Positions 34,870 through 42,484 of a stretch of 64,000 bases of DNA are shown here, in pieces; position 1 is the stretch's first letter, and each line of letters begins with the position of its first letter. The stretch lies in NCBI RefSeq assembly GCF_003710935.1, contig NZ_RHHS01000039.1, positions 62,001-126,000 on the forward strand, read 5' to 3'. The notes beneath the pieces are model-generated. The model saw only the letters and a list, made by a program, of their open reading frames with translations, did no database searches and had not been told where the DNA came from. Source of the stretch: Brevibacillus gelatini. Lineage in GTDB: Bacteria; Bacillota; Bacilli; Brevibacillales; Brevibacillaceae. Both the position numbers and the translations under genes were made by a program.

Positions 34870-35013
34870 GCAAGGACTCCTCCTCTGGTAAACAGCTAGA
34901 CCTCACGGGTAAGCATTCCCATGATGTTTCCTCAATTCTACACTAACAGATGGGAGAAATGAAGCGTTTTGTCTCCCCCGCCGCCCCGGTGAGAAAGGCG
35001 GAGCAAATCATCA

Positions 35014-35063
35014 TGTCAAGTATTGCAATTGACAGCAATGGTGTGCTAATATAGTCAAGTATT
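35014..35063. promoter_or_regulatory. Divergent promoter region of rpmB and the Asp23-fakA operon
   Basis: TGTCAA (35014) and TTGACA (35029-35034) form an inverted repeat, giving a -35-like element on each strand. On the plus strand, TTGCAA and an extended -10 TGCTAATAT (18-nt spacer) or TTGACA with TATAGT (15-nt spacer) can drive rpmB. GTCAAGTATT is also directly repeated at 35015 and 35054. The minus-strand -10 is weak. Confidence 0.55.
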
Positions 35064-35117
35064 TGTATTTCCCATCAAGGAAATCCCGTTTAGATGCAAC
35101 AAGGGAGGTGGATCGTA

Positions 35118-35306
35118 ATGGCACGTCGTTGCTTTGTAACAGGCAAATCTGCAAAAGCTGGAAACGCTCGCTCCCACTCCATGCGCGCTACTCGCCGTAC
35201 TTGGGGTGTCAACGTACAAAAAGTGCGCATTCTCGTGAACGGAAAACCGAAGCGCGTTTATGTAAGCACTCGAGCACTGAAATCCGGTCTCGTAACTCGT
35301 GTGTAG
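35118..35306 (+). CDS. rpmB: 50S ribosomal protein bL28
   Basis: 62 residues; ATG after GGGAGGTGGATCGTA. The sequence [20 protein letters not shown] and [20 protein letters not shown] is standard Firmicute bL28. Only one Cys is present, so it is the form without a zinc ribbon. It is monocistronic, opposite to its neighbours, as in B. subtilis, and is followed by a strong terminator. Confidence 0.97.
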   Translation: MARRCFVTGKSAKAGNARSHSMRATRRTWGVNVQKVRILVNGKPKRVYVSTRALKSGLVTRV

Positions 35307-35323
35307 TTTTTGCAAGCTACGCG

Positions 35324-35352
35324 AAAAAAAGCACCCTCCAAGGTGCTTTTTT
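35324..35352. terminator. Bidirectional terminator between rpmB and spoVM
   Basis: AAAAAAAGCACC pairs with GGTGCTTTTTT around a CTCCAA loop, with A and T runs on both sides. Confidence 0.92.
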
Positions 35353-35403
35353 GCATTTCACCGACGTTCCCTTTCCGTCTCTTTCATGAAGGAGGCCGCG
35401 TCT

Positions 35404-35487
35404 TTATTTTTTCTTGTTGAATGCCTCGATGATGCCGCGAATCATGCCACCCAGGAACTTCGGCAACTTGATGGTGTAAAACCGCAT
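35404..35487 (-). CDS. spoVM: Stage V sporulation protein M
   Basis: 27 codons encoding MRFYTIKLPKFLGGMIRGII and a short basic end (EAFNKKK). This matches the 26-residue amphipathic helix of B. subtilis SpoVM almost residue for residue at the N-terminus. SpoVM binds the convex forespore membrane and anchors the SpoIVA coat basement layer. The ribosome binding site is GAGGAGGGG. It lies beside rpmB, as in B. subtilis. Normal gene finders miss it because of its length. Confidence 0.97.
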   Translation of the reverse strand: MRFYTIKLPKFLGGMIRGIIEAFNKKK

Positions 35488-35507
35488 GCTACCCCTCCTC
35501 ACCGAAA

Positions 35508-35684
35508 TTACTTCCCACGATACAACAACCAGCCCGCCCCCATGAGTGCCGCCGCCAACAGGCTATACCAAACCCACGGAGGTGCCATGTACAGGAAAAT
35601 GGTGATTCCCCCGACAGCCAACGCAACCCCGAGAACACGTCGCAAGGCGCCCCCCTGTCGCAGGCGATAGGAGCGCAATCCCAT
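35508..35684 (-). CDS. Small two-helix membrane protein
   Basis: 58 residues from the ATG 11 nt after AAGGAGG (a GTG at 35696 overlaps the site). After a basic N-terminus (RSYRLRQGGALRR) come two membrane helices: VLGVALAVGGITIFLYM and WYSLLAAALMGAGWLLY. It is 20 nt upstream of spoVM on the same strand, so it may be co-expressed. No family is recognised. Confidence 0.75.
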   Translation of the reverse strand: MGLRSYRLRQGGALRRVLGVALAVGGITIFLYMAPPWVWYSLLAAALMGAGWLLYRGK

Positions 35685-35828
35685 TTCTTGCTGCACCTCC
35701 TTTTAGGTGTTCTCCCAAACGTGCATATTACATCATATTCTGCTGTCGGATAAACATGTATCCTGCCACGCGAAAATGTCGATGTCCGCTAAAAAGTCAG
35801 GTGGAACGGATGACGGCGAAAAGAAAAA

Positions 35829-35854
35829 TTCAGGCAACGCAATCGCTGCCTGAA
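35829..35854 (-). terminator. Terminator after thiT
   Basis: TTCAGGCA pairs with TGCCTGAA around a 10-nt loop, followed by TTTTTCTTTT on the minus strand. Confidence 0.8.
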
Positions 35855-35892
35855 TACATTATGAAAACGATCTGTCATTTATGCAGGTCCCA

Positions 35893-36453
35893 CTACGCCA
35901 ATCGGTTGCGCGCCGGAAACAAAAGCTGCGCCGCGCTGCCCAGCACGACCGTCAGGACCACGCCCGCGATTATCATTTCCGGAACGAGGTAGGTGATGTT
36001 GTAGACGAACGAATACAGCGCGACAGGCATGCCCTCTGGCGCGTACTCGCCAAACCAGATGACCCCCGACGTAAAATGGCAAACCAGTCGGCCCAGCACC
36101 CCGACGAGCAGGCCGCCCCACAGCAGGACGATCCGCTGCATCTTTCCTTCCCGGCCCGCCAGGCGGACAAACCCGGTCAGTCCCAAAGCGGCAAAGGCCA
36201 GCGGATAATCCAGCACCGCCTGTACAGGATGAACCAAAGTAGCACCTTGCAAGAGCTGCAGCAGCCCGACAAGCAGCCCCGTAACCACGCCAGCCAACAG
36301 GCCGCGGCGAACGGCAAGCAAAGCGATCGGTACCATGACCAGCGACACGGAGCCGCCCTGCGGCATTTCAAACACCTTGATCTGACTGAATACAACCGCG
36401 AGTGCGGTCATCATCGCCATCTCCAGCAAGATGACCAATCGTTGACGATCCAA
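35893..36453 (-). CDS. thiT: Energy-coupling thiamine transporter substrate subunit ThiT
   Basis: 186 residues, six membrane helices. The start is TTG 9 nt after AAGGAG. ThiT-like parts are LLEMAMMTALAVVFSQI (with an Ala-rich helix 1 that contacts the ECF module), LAVRRGLLAGVVTGLL, LDYPLAFAALGLTGF, CHFTSGVIWFGEYAPEG and YSFVYNITYLVPEM. ThiT binds thiamine and works with the shared EcfAA'T module, which is not in this window. In B. subtilis this locus carries thiN instead. No TPP riboswitch is recognisable in its short leader, although thiT genes often have one. Confidence 0.88.
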   Translation of the reverse strand: MDRQRLVILLEMAMMTALAVVFSQIKVFEMPQGGSVSLVMVPIALLAVRRGLLAGVVTGLLVGLLQLLQGATLVHPVQAVLDYPLAFAALGLTGFVRLAGREGKMQRIVLLWGGLLVGVLGRLVCHFTSGVIWFGEYAPEGMPVALYSFVYNITYLVPEMIIAGVVLTVVLGSAAQLLFPARNRLA

Positions 36454-36524
36454 TCTCCTTCACTCCTTGTATCTCCCCAAAATTTTTCGCAAAGAAGAGC
36501 AAACAGCCACTCAGGCTGTATCTG

Positions 36525-36553
36525 ATTCTAGCCCAACTCCCAACGGCTGTCAA
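36525..36553 (-). promoter_or_regulatory. SigA promoter of thiT
   Basis: On the minus strand a perfect -35 TTGACA (36548-36553) is 17 nt from -10 TAGAAT (36525-36530). A small hairpin (ACAGCC/GGCTGT, 36503-36519) lies in the leader, 5-10 nt past the likely start. Confidence 0.75.
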
Positions 36554-36588
36554 AAAGAAAAGCCGCGGGCACAAGCAATCCGCGGCTT
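36552..36588 (-). terminator. Terminator after the ABC ATPase gene
   Basis: AGCCGCGG pairs perfectly with CCGCGGCT around 11 nt, followed by TTTTCTTTTT on the minus strand. It abuts the thiT -35 box. Confidence 0.88.
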
Positions 36589-36596
36589 CGTTTTGC

Positions 36597-37319
36597 TTAG
36601 CGAACCTTCTCCAAAAACTGCTTGGCCCGTTCGCTTTTCGGATTTTGGAAAAATTGTTTTGGCGGCGTGTCCTCCAGCAGTCGGCCGTCGTCCAAAAACA
36701 GAATGCGGTCAGACACTTCTTCCGCAAAGCGCATCTCATGCGTCACGATCGCCATGGTCATCCCGGTGTGGGCCAACCCTTTCATAACCTCCAGCACTTC
36801 TTTGACCATCTCCGGGTCAAGCGCGGACGTCGGCTCGTCAAACAGCATGATTTGCGGCTCCATCACGAGCGAGCGGGCGATGGCGACACGCTGCTTCTGT
36901 CCGCCGGACAATCGCGACGGAAAGACGTCGGCCTTGTCGGCCAGTCCGACACGCGCAAGCAGCTCCCGCGCCTTTTTCTCGGCTTCGCTTTTCGCCATGC
37001 CTTTTACCTTTGTCGGCGCATAGGTCAGGTTGTTCAAAACCGTCATGTGCGGGAACAGGTGAAAATGCTGGAACACCATCCCGATCTGCTGGCGAATCGC
37101 CATGACGTTTGCCTTCGGATCGGTAATTTCCTGGCCGTTGATCGTAATTTTGCCGCTGGTCGGCACCTCCAGCAGATTCATGCAGCGCAACAGCGTGGAT
37201 TTCCCGGAGCCGGACGGCCCGATAATCGCCACGACCTCGCCCTTGCCGATTTCCGTGGAGATGCCTTTCAACACGTTCAGCGACCCGAATGACTTGGTAA
37301 TGTTGTCGATTTTAATCAC
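36597..37319 (-). CDS. Polar amino acid ABC transporter, ATP-binding protein (GlnQ/ArtM type)
   Basis: 240 residues, GTG start after GGAGGATGAGACGCA, overlapping the permease gene by 8 nt. Walker A is [17 protein letters not shown], the signature is [16 protein letters not shown], Walker B is [14 protein letters not shown], followed by [14 protein letters not shown]. This is the polar-amino-acid subfamily. With the permease and binding protein it should import one or more amino acids; specificity cannot be read from the ATPase. Confidence 0.95.
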   Translation of the reverse strand: MIKIDNITKSFGSLNVLKGISTEIGKGEVVAIIGPSGSGKSTLLRCMNLLEVPTSGKITINGQEITDPKANVMAIRQQIGMVFQHFHLFPHMTVLNNLTYAPTKVKGMAKSEAEKKARELLARVGLADKADVFPSRLSGGQKQRVAIARSLVMEPQIMLFDEPTSALDPEMVKEVLEVMKGLAHTGMTMAIVTHEMRFAEEVSDRILFLDDGRLLEDTPPKQFFQNPKSERAKQFLEKVR

Positions 37320-37971
37320 TGCGTCTCATCCTCCGTTCCACTACGCGCGCTACCCATGTCAGGATCATGACCATGACATAGTACAGGAAGCCGGCGATCA
37401 GGTATGGTTCAAAGTAGCGGAAGATGGCTCCTTTTACCACGTTCGCATTTTGCATGATGTCAGCCAGACCGATTGTGGAGACGAGCGCGGATTCCTTCAG
37501 AAGCGCAATCGTTTCGTTCACGAGCGCAGGCAAAATGTTTTTCACACCCTGCGGCAAAATGATGTCGAGCATCATGCGGCGATACGGGACGCCGAGCGCC
37601 TTGGCCGCTTCCCACTGGCCTTTGTCCACCGCCATAATCCCGCCGCGGATCGTCTCCGATATGTACGCACCTGAGTTGAGCGTAAACGTCAGGACGGCTG
37701 CTTCCAGTTGGGAAATGTTGTAGCCGGTGAGTTGGGGAGTGGCAAAGTAGACCAACGTGAGCTGCAAAATCAGCGGGGTTCCGCGAAAGACGGAGGTATA
37801 AGCGACAGCGAGCCAATTCAGCGGCCCGAATTTAGAAATTTTGATGAGTGCGAGGATCGAGCCCCAGATGAAGCCTAAAACGACGGAAATCAATGTAACA
37901 AGCAGCGTGCCCTTTATCCCCTGCAAAATGAAAGGGATATAGGGCACGATTTGCGCAAAATCCAAATTCAT
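37312..37971 (-). CDS. Polar amino acid ABC transporter, permease (ArtQ-like)
   Basis: 219 residues from the ATG after GAGGTGGGAACGGGC. Five membrane helices are visible. [20 protein letters not shown] and the EAA loop [21 protein letters not shown], which docks with the ATPase, are characteristic. The sequence closely resembles arginine-type ArtQ permeases of Bacillus, but the substrate is not proven. It lies second in a three-gene operon. Confidence 0.94.
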   Translation of the reverse strand: MNLDFAQIVPYIPFILQGIKGTLLVTLISVVLGFIWGSILALIKISKFGPLNWLAVAYTSVFRGTPLILQLTLVYFATPQLTGYNISQLEAAVLTFTLNSGAYISETIRGGIMAVDKGQWEAAKALGVPYRRMMLDIILPQGVKNILPALVNETIALLKESALVSTIGLADIMQNANVVKGAIFRYFEPYLIAGFLYYVMVMILTWVARVVERRMRRSD

Positions 37972-38027
37972 GCCCGTTCCCACCTCTTGCTACGTTGCAT
38001 AGTTGTAAAAAGCCTGGCGTTCAGAGA

Positions 38028-38870
38028 TTATTGAGCGAACCATTTTTGGATCAGCTTGTCCATTTCTCCGTTTTCCTGCATTTTTTTGATGACTTCGTTG
38101 AACTTCTCTACATGTGGAGAACCTTTTGGAAACGCGATGGCGGAGCCGTTCGTTTCGTTGGATTCAATCGTAGTGAATTGCAGGGTAGGGTTGCTCGCTA
38201 CAAAGCCTTTTGCCACTGTGTCCTCGATGATCGCAGCGTCGACGCGGCCAGTTTTGACTTCTTCCACAATCTCACCCAGCTTGTTCAGGGAAGTCACTTG
38301 CAAGCCTTGTACGGTTTTTTCCAGCTCTTTCGCAGCCTCTTCCTGGATGGAGCCAAGCTGTACCGCGATCTTTTTGCCAGCCAGTTGTTCCGGCTTGGTG
38401 AGGTTGCTATCTTTTTTGGAGACAATCGTATTTTTCGCTTCATAGTAGATGTCGGAGAAATCCACATTTTTTTGGCGGTCAGGTGTTGGCGTCATGCCCG
38501 CCATGACAAAATCGGCACGGTTGGTTTGCAGCGCTGGAACCAGTCCGCCGAAGTCCATGTCGGTAATCTGGATTTCATAGCCCAGTTCTTTGGCGATGTA
38601 GTTGGCAATGTCAATGTCAAACCCGACGATCTCGTCCTTGCCGCTGGTCAGATCGTGGTATTCATACGGCTTGTAGTCCGCAGACGTCGCCATGATGAGC
38701 GTCTTCTTCTCGCCAGCTTGTCCTTCTTGGCCTGCTGCTTGCTCCTGGCCTGCCGGCTGCTCCTGACCTGCGCCTGCCTGAGGCTGGTTGCCCGTGCCGC
38801 AGCCTGCGATCAGCGCCGCTGCCAGAAGAGAAGTGAATGCAAGAGAAAGAATCGATGTCCGTTTTTTCAT
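38028..38870 (-). CDS. Polar amino acid ABC transporter, substrate-binding lipoprotein
   Basis: 280 residues. I take the second of two tandem ATG codons because GGGGG then lies 6 nt away. The signal ends at the lipobox LIAGC. A Gln/Ala/Gly/Glu-rich linker of three similar units (AGQEQPAGQEQAAGQEGQ) tethers the domain. The solute-binding family 3 fold follows (IVGFDIDIANYIAKELGY, DFVMAGMTPTPDRQKNVDFS, GRVDAAIIED). It delivers an amino acid to the permease. It is first in the operon and should be made in excess. Confidence 0.94.
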   Translation of the reverse strand: MKKRTSILSLAFTSLLAAALIAGCGTGNQPQAGAGQEQPAGQEQAAGQEGQAGEKKTLIMATSADYKPYEYHDLTSGKDEIVGFDIDIANYIAKELGYEIQITDMDFGGLVPALQTNRADFVMAGMTPTPDRQKNVDFSDIYYEAKNTIVSKKDSNLTKPEQLAGKKIAVQLGSIQEEAAKELEKTVQGLQVTSLNKLGEIVEEVKTGRVDAAIIEDTVAKGFVASNPTLQFTTIESNETNGSAIAFPKGSPHVEKFNEVIKKMQENGEMDKLIQKWFAQ

Positions 38871-38964
38871 CATGTACCCCCGGTAGAATAAATTTACTGC
38901 AAAAGCAGCCATGCTTGCCTTGAATATTTTGCACAACAAATTATATTTATGCATGACAATGACT

Positions 38965-38992
38965 ATTTTAATCAATAACTAAACAATTTCAA
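38965..38992 (-). promoter_or_regulatory. Probable promoter of the amino acid ABC operon
   Basis: Minus strand: -35 TTGAAA (38987-38992), 16-nt spacer, -10 TAAAAT (38965-38970), about 90 nt before the binding-protein start. Confidence 0.5.
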
Positions 38993-39062
38993 TCATTTTT
39001 TCATCATCTGTTAATTATGAAAAATACAGAATTTTATACACAAATCAACCTCCTCCTTTTGT

Positions 39063-39090
39063 TTGTCGTGCTTGCCTCTTTCGCTAGTAT
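39063..39090 (+). promoter_or_regulatory. Possible promoter of the M20 peptidase gene
   Basis: TTGTCG (39063-39068), a 16-nt spacer, then TAGTAT (39085-39090). Confidence 0.4.
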
Positions 39091-39198
39091 GCCCGACTTC
39101 TCGCGATATTGTGACCGCTCGGCAGATTTTTCTCTGGCGAAAAGGGGCCTGAAGCTTTATAGTGCATATGAAAAGCTCGTACATAAAGGAGGAAGTTG

Positions 39199-40329
39199 AT
39201 GATGACCAATTGGACGTCCTATTTTCGTGAGCAACTCCCGGAAATCCTGGCCGAACTGCGCTCCTATGTGGAGATGGAAAGCCCGACCCACAACAAGCAG
39301 GCGGTCGATCGGCTCGGTCAACGGATCGTCGAGCGTTTCCGCGAACTGGGCTGCCGGATCGAGCGCCTGCCGCAAGAAACATACGGCGACCAGCTGCGCA
39401 TCGAATACGGCGAGGGCGAAGAACAAATTCTCGTACTCGGGCATTTTGACACCGTGAAGGAGATCGGTACGCTGGAAAAAGAGCCGTGGCGCGAAGCGGA
39501 CGGACGTGTGTACGGTCCCGGCATTTACGATATGAAGGCAGGGATCGTATTCGCCTATTTTGCCCTGCGCGCGATTATTTCGCACAAGCTTCCGCTTCAA
39601 AAAAAGCTGGTCTTTTTCTGGAATACGGACGAAGAGATCGGCAGTGTTTCCTCCGCGCAACTGATTAGGCAGGAAGCTGCACGAAGCACATACACACTGG
39701 TGCTGGAGCCCGCGGCCGGAGACGGTTCCTTGAAAACAAGCCGCAAGGGCGGCGGGGAATTTTTCCTGACCGCAACAGGGCGCGCTGCTCATGCCGGCAA
39801 CGATCACGCCCTTGGGGTAAACGCGATTGAGGAACTGGCCCATCACGTCCTGGCGATTCAGTCGTTTACCGATTACGCAAAAGGAACAACCTTGTCCGTC
39901 GGCACGATCAAGGGCGGCAGCGTGTCCAACGTCGTTCCTGACTGGGCGACAGCGGAAATTGACGTCCGCATTCAAAGCCGCGAGGAAGCAGAGCGGATTA
40001 CCCGGCTGATGAGCCAGCTCTCCCCTGTCCTCGCGGGCGCAGAGCTAAAGCTTGAAGGTGGCATCACCAAGCCTCCGATGGAACGGACGACTGGTACGGA
40101 AAAACTGTTTTCGCTGGCACGGGAGCAGGCGCGGCTGGAAGGCTTCGAGCTGACAGAGTGCGGTGTTGGCGGAACCAGTGACGGCAATTTTGCCGCAGAC
40201 GCCGGATGCCCGACACTCGACGGGCTCGGCCCTGTCGGAGACGGTGCCCACGCTGCTCACGAGCATATCGTCGTCGAGGCGATTCCTGGAAGAATTGCGG
40301 TTTTGCTGCGGCTGTTTACGAGCCTGTAA
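39199..40329 (+). CDS. M20 family metallopeptidase (carboxypeptidase G2-like)
   Basis: 376 residues, ATG 6 nt after GGAGG. Metal-ligand motifs are visible: LVLGHFDTVKEIG (His and Asp), GIYDMKAGIVFAYFAL (bridging Asp), WNTDEEIGSVSS (catalytic and ligand Glu) and LVLEPAAGDGS. The dimerisation domain starts at GRAAHAGNDHALGVNAIEEL, and the final His ligand is in DGAHAAHEHIVVEAIPGR. Such enzymes hydrolyse acyl-amino acids or dipeptides, and glutamate carboxypeptidase is one member. It diverges from the amino acid ABC transporter, so peptide or N-acyl amino acid use is likely. Confidence 0.92.
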   Translation: MMTNWTSYFREQLPEILAELRSYVEMESPTHNKQAVDRLGQRIVERFRELGCRIERLPQETYGDQLRIEYGEGEEQILVLGHFDTVKEIGTLEKEPWREADGRVYGPGIYDMKAGIVFAYFALRAIISHKLPLQKKLVFFWNTDEEIGSVSSAQLIRQEAARSTYTLVLEPAAGDGSLKTSRKGGGEFFLTATGRAAHAGNDHALGVNAIEELAHHVLAIQSFTDYAKGTTLSVGTIKGGSVSNVVPDWATAEIDVRIQSREEAERITRLMSQLSPVLAGAELKLEGGITKPPMERTTGTEKLFSLAREQARLEGFELTECGVGGTSDGNFAADAGCPTLDGLGPVGDGAHAAHEHIVVEAIPGRIAVLLRLFTSL

Positions 40330-40429
40330 AACAATGCTTCTTCCTCACTCCATCGCTTTTTCGTGAAATACTTTCGACTGACCACACATATACATTCCCT
40401 AGTCTCGGAAAAAGAAAGGAAGGGTACGG

Positions 40430-40855
40430 ATGGAACACGCTGCACCAGTACCAAGCAATCCCGTCGGATTTTGGCGGCGTCTCGGAGCATCCCTGCTGGA
40501 CGGACTGATTATCGGTGTGCCCCTGGCTATCATCAGCTTTTGGATTACCGGCAGTGCGGAAGACAATCTCGTGACCAATCTGCTCACCACGCTGTACAAC
40601 CTGCTCGTCCCCGTGTTTTGGTCCGGCTATACGATAGGCAAAAGAATCGTCGGCGTGCGCATCGCCCGCGTGGACGGCGAGCCTGTAGGGATCGGCACGA
40701 TGCTATTGCGCGTGCTGGTCGGCATGATGCTCGTCTATGGCTTGACGTTTGGCCTGGCCGCCATCGCGAGTCTCGTCATGGTATGTGTGCGCAAAGACAA
40801 GCGCGCGATTCACGATCTGATTGCAGGGACGTATGTGACTTCTGATCGTCCCTAG
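40430..40855 (+). CDS. Small RDD family membrane protein
   Basis: 141 residues. RDD motifs are FWRRLGASLLDGLIIGVPLA (Arg and Asp), GYTIGKRIVGVRIARVDG and RKDKRAIHDLIAGTYV. Four membrane helices are possible. The start ATG follows AAGGAAGGGTACGG. It is 101 bp behind the M20 peptidase on the same strand, with its own terminator. Function unknown; half the length of the RDD protein at 1158. Confidence 0.88.
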   Translation: MEHAAPVPSNPVGFWRRLGASLLDGLIIGVPLAIISFWITGSAEDNLVTNLLTTLYNLLVPVFWSGYTIGKRIVGVRIARVDGEPVGIGTMLLRVLVGMMLVYGLTFGLAAIASLVMVCVRKDKRAIHDLIAGTYVTSDRP

Positions 40856-40876
40856 CGCTTCTTTTTTTCCGCACGC

Positions 40877-40917
40877 CAAAAAGCCATCTGCGCTGTTTTG
40901 TTGCAGATGGCTTTTTG
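40877..40917. terminator. Bidirectional 15-bp perfect terminator
   Basis: CAAAAAGCCATCTGC pairs with GCAGATGGCTTTTTG around an 11-nt loop. It separates the convergent RDD gene and rpe. Confidence 0.93.
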
Positions 40918-40934
40918 CTGTTTGCCGTTTTGCT

Positions 40935-41582
40935 TTATCCGCGAATGGCTGCAATGGCTTTTGCGCGATCAGGCTGGTTGAACACTGCGCTGCCTGCGAC
41001 GAGTACAGTCGCTCCCGCCTCTTCGCACAGGCGCGCCGTTTCCGCGTTGACGCCGCCGTCGATCTCTATCTCGACATGGCTTAGTCCGCGCTCGTTGAGC
41101 ATGTCGCGCAATGCCTTGATTTTCGGCACGACATTGTGAATGAATTTTTGCCCGCCAAACCCAGGGTTGACGGTCATCAACAGCACCATGTCCAGATCAG
41201 GCAGTACATGCTCGATAGTGGAAATCGGGGTGGCCGGATTGAGCACAACGCCCGCCTTCACGCCCTGCTCCTTAATCAGGTAGAGCGTTCTGTGCAGGTG
41301 GCGGCACGCTTCCTGATGAACCGTGATCCAGTCCGCCCCGCTTTTGGCAAACTGCGGGATGTAGCGGTCAGGTTCCTCAATCATCAGATGCACGTCCAGC
41401 GGCAGCTTGGTCACAGGACGAATCGCCTCGACGATCAATGGCCCGATTGTGATATTCGGTACAAAATGTCCATCCATCACATCCACGTGAATCCAGTCTG
41501 CTCCCCCGCGCTCGACATCGAGAATCTCCTCGCCCAGCCGGGCAAAATCCGCTGACAGGATAGAAGGTGCAATTTTTACCAT
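40935..41582 (-). CDS. rpe: Ribulose-phosphate 3-epimerase
   Basis: 215 residues, TIM barrel. Metal and catalytic motifs are [45 protein letters not shown] and [15 protein letters not shown]. It interconverts ribulose 5-phosphate and xylulose 5-phosphate. The start overlaps the rsgA stop by 7 nt and follows GGAGGAACAAACC. Last gene of the prpC-prkC-rsgA-rpe run. Confidence 0.97.
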   Translation of the reverse strand: MVKIAPSILSADFARLGEEILDVERGGADWIHVDVMDGHFVPNITIGPLIVEAIRPVTKLPLDVHLMIEEPDRYIPQFAKSGADWITVHQEACRHLHRTLYLIKEQGVKAGVVLNPATPISTIEHVLPDLDMVLLMTVNPGFGGQKFIHNVVPKIKALRDMLNERGLSHVEIEIDGGVNAETARLCEEAGATVLVAGSAVFNQPDRAKAIAAIRG

Positions 41583-42466
41583 GGTTTGTTCCTCCGTTGA
41601 TATTCTTTCAGCTCTTCGCGGAACTGTTTGTAGTGTTCGTAGCGTTCCTCACTCAGTTTGCCCTCTTTGAGCGCCGCCTGGACGGCACATGACGGCTCGC
41701 TAAGGTGGAGACAGCCGCGGAATTTGCAGTCAGGGCTGAGGGCGGCAAAGTCACGGAATGACTCGGCCAGGTCCAGCTCGGTAAAATCAATGAACTCCAG
41801 CGAGCTAAAGCCTGGCGTGTCGGCCACATAGCCGCCGCCCGGAAGCGGGATCAGCTCGACGTGGCGGGTTGTATGCTTGCCGCGTCCAAGCTTGTGGCTG
41901 ACATCTCCTGTCTGCAGACTGACGCCGGGGAACAGCTTGTTAATCAGCGATGATTTTCCGACGCCTGACTGCCCGGCGAAAACGGTAATCCGGTCGTGCA
42001 AAATCGAGCGCACTTCCTCCAGGCCGCGTTCGTCTACCGTCGATGTCGGAATCACCTGATAGCCGATCGCCTCGTATTTGCGCACGATGACGTCCACTTC
42101 TTCCTGCGACACCTGATCGGCCTTGGACAGGACAATGACGGAGTCGATCCCGACACGCTCGGTATGGGCCAAAAACTTGTCCAAAAGAAGGGAGCTAAAC
42201 ATCGGCTTGTACATGGAAAAGACGAGAACAGCCTGGTCTACATTGGAAATGGGCGGGCGGACCAGCTCATTGGTCCTTTCGCCCACCTCCATGATATAGC
42301 CTTCTTCTTCATTGATCGCATCGTAGACGACCCAATCGCCCACGAGCGGCGTCACCTTGGCGCCTTTTTTCTTGAACAGCCCTCTTGCCCGACAACTGTA
42401 GATGCGCCCCTCATCGGCTACATAGTAAAAGCCGCTCAGCGCTTTCACAATTCGTCCTTCTGGCAT
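41576..42466 (-). CDS. rsgA: Ribosome small-subunit GTPase RsgA
   Basis: 296 residues. An N-terminal OB fold is followed by a circularly permuted GTPase: G4 SKADQV, then G1 [15 protein letters not shown]2 KHTTRHVEL and G3 [12 protein letters not shown]-terminal zinc site is [16 protein letters not shown] with Cys and His ligands. RsgA acts late in 30S maturation and is regulated by (p)ppGpp and, in Bacillus, phosphorylated by PrkC, whose gene is directly upstream. Confidence 0.97.
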   Translation of the reverse strand: MPEGRIVKALSGFYYVADEGRIYSCRARGLFKKKGAKVTPLVGDWVVYDAINEEEGYIMEVGERTNELVRPPISNVDQAVLVFSMYKPMFSSLLLDKFLAHTERVGIDSVIVLSKADQVSQEEVDVIVRKYEAIGYQVIPTSTVDERGLEEVRSILHDRITVFAGQSGVGKSSLINKLFPGVSLQTGDVSHKLGRGKHTTRHVELIPLPGGGYVADTPGFSSLEFIDFTELDLAESFRDFAALSPDCKFRGCLHLSEPSCAVQAALKEGKLSEERYEHYKQFREELKEYQRRNKPW

Positions 42467-42484
42467 TCATGTCCCTCCACTATT

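Larger units (their letters stand above)
38874..39198. other. AT-rich divergent intergenic region, ABC operon / M20 peptidase
   Basis: This 325-bp region contains the two promoters listed separately. On the minus strand a short ribosome-binding-site-like AAGGAGGAGG near 39050 is followed by open frames of only 4-8 codons. The ABC leader contains TGCAAAA...TTTTGCA, able to form a stem. I see no tRNA-like, T-box or known riboswitch structure. Confidence 0.5.

Noticed and set aside
36454-36550. TPP riboswitch upstream of thiT
   Set aside because: The leader is only about 70 nt after the predicted start and lacks the CUGAGA and ACCUGA-type core segments; only a small hairpin is visible.
39005-39030. 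CodY-like box (AAAATACAGAATTTT)
   Set aside because: Five mismatches to the AATTTTCWGAAAATT consensus; too weak in AT-rich sequence.
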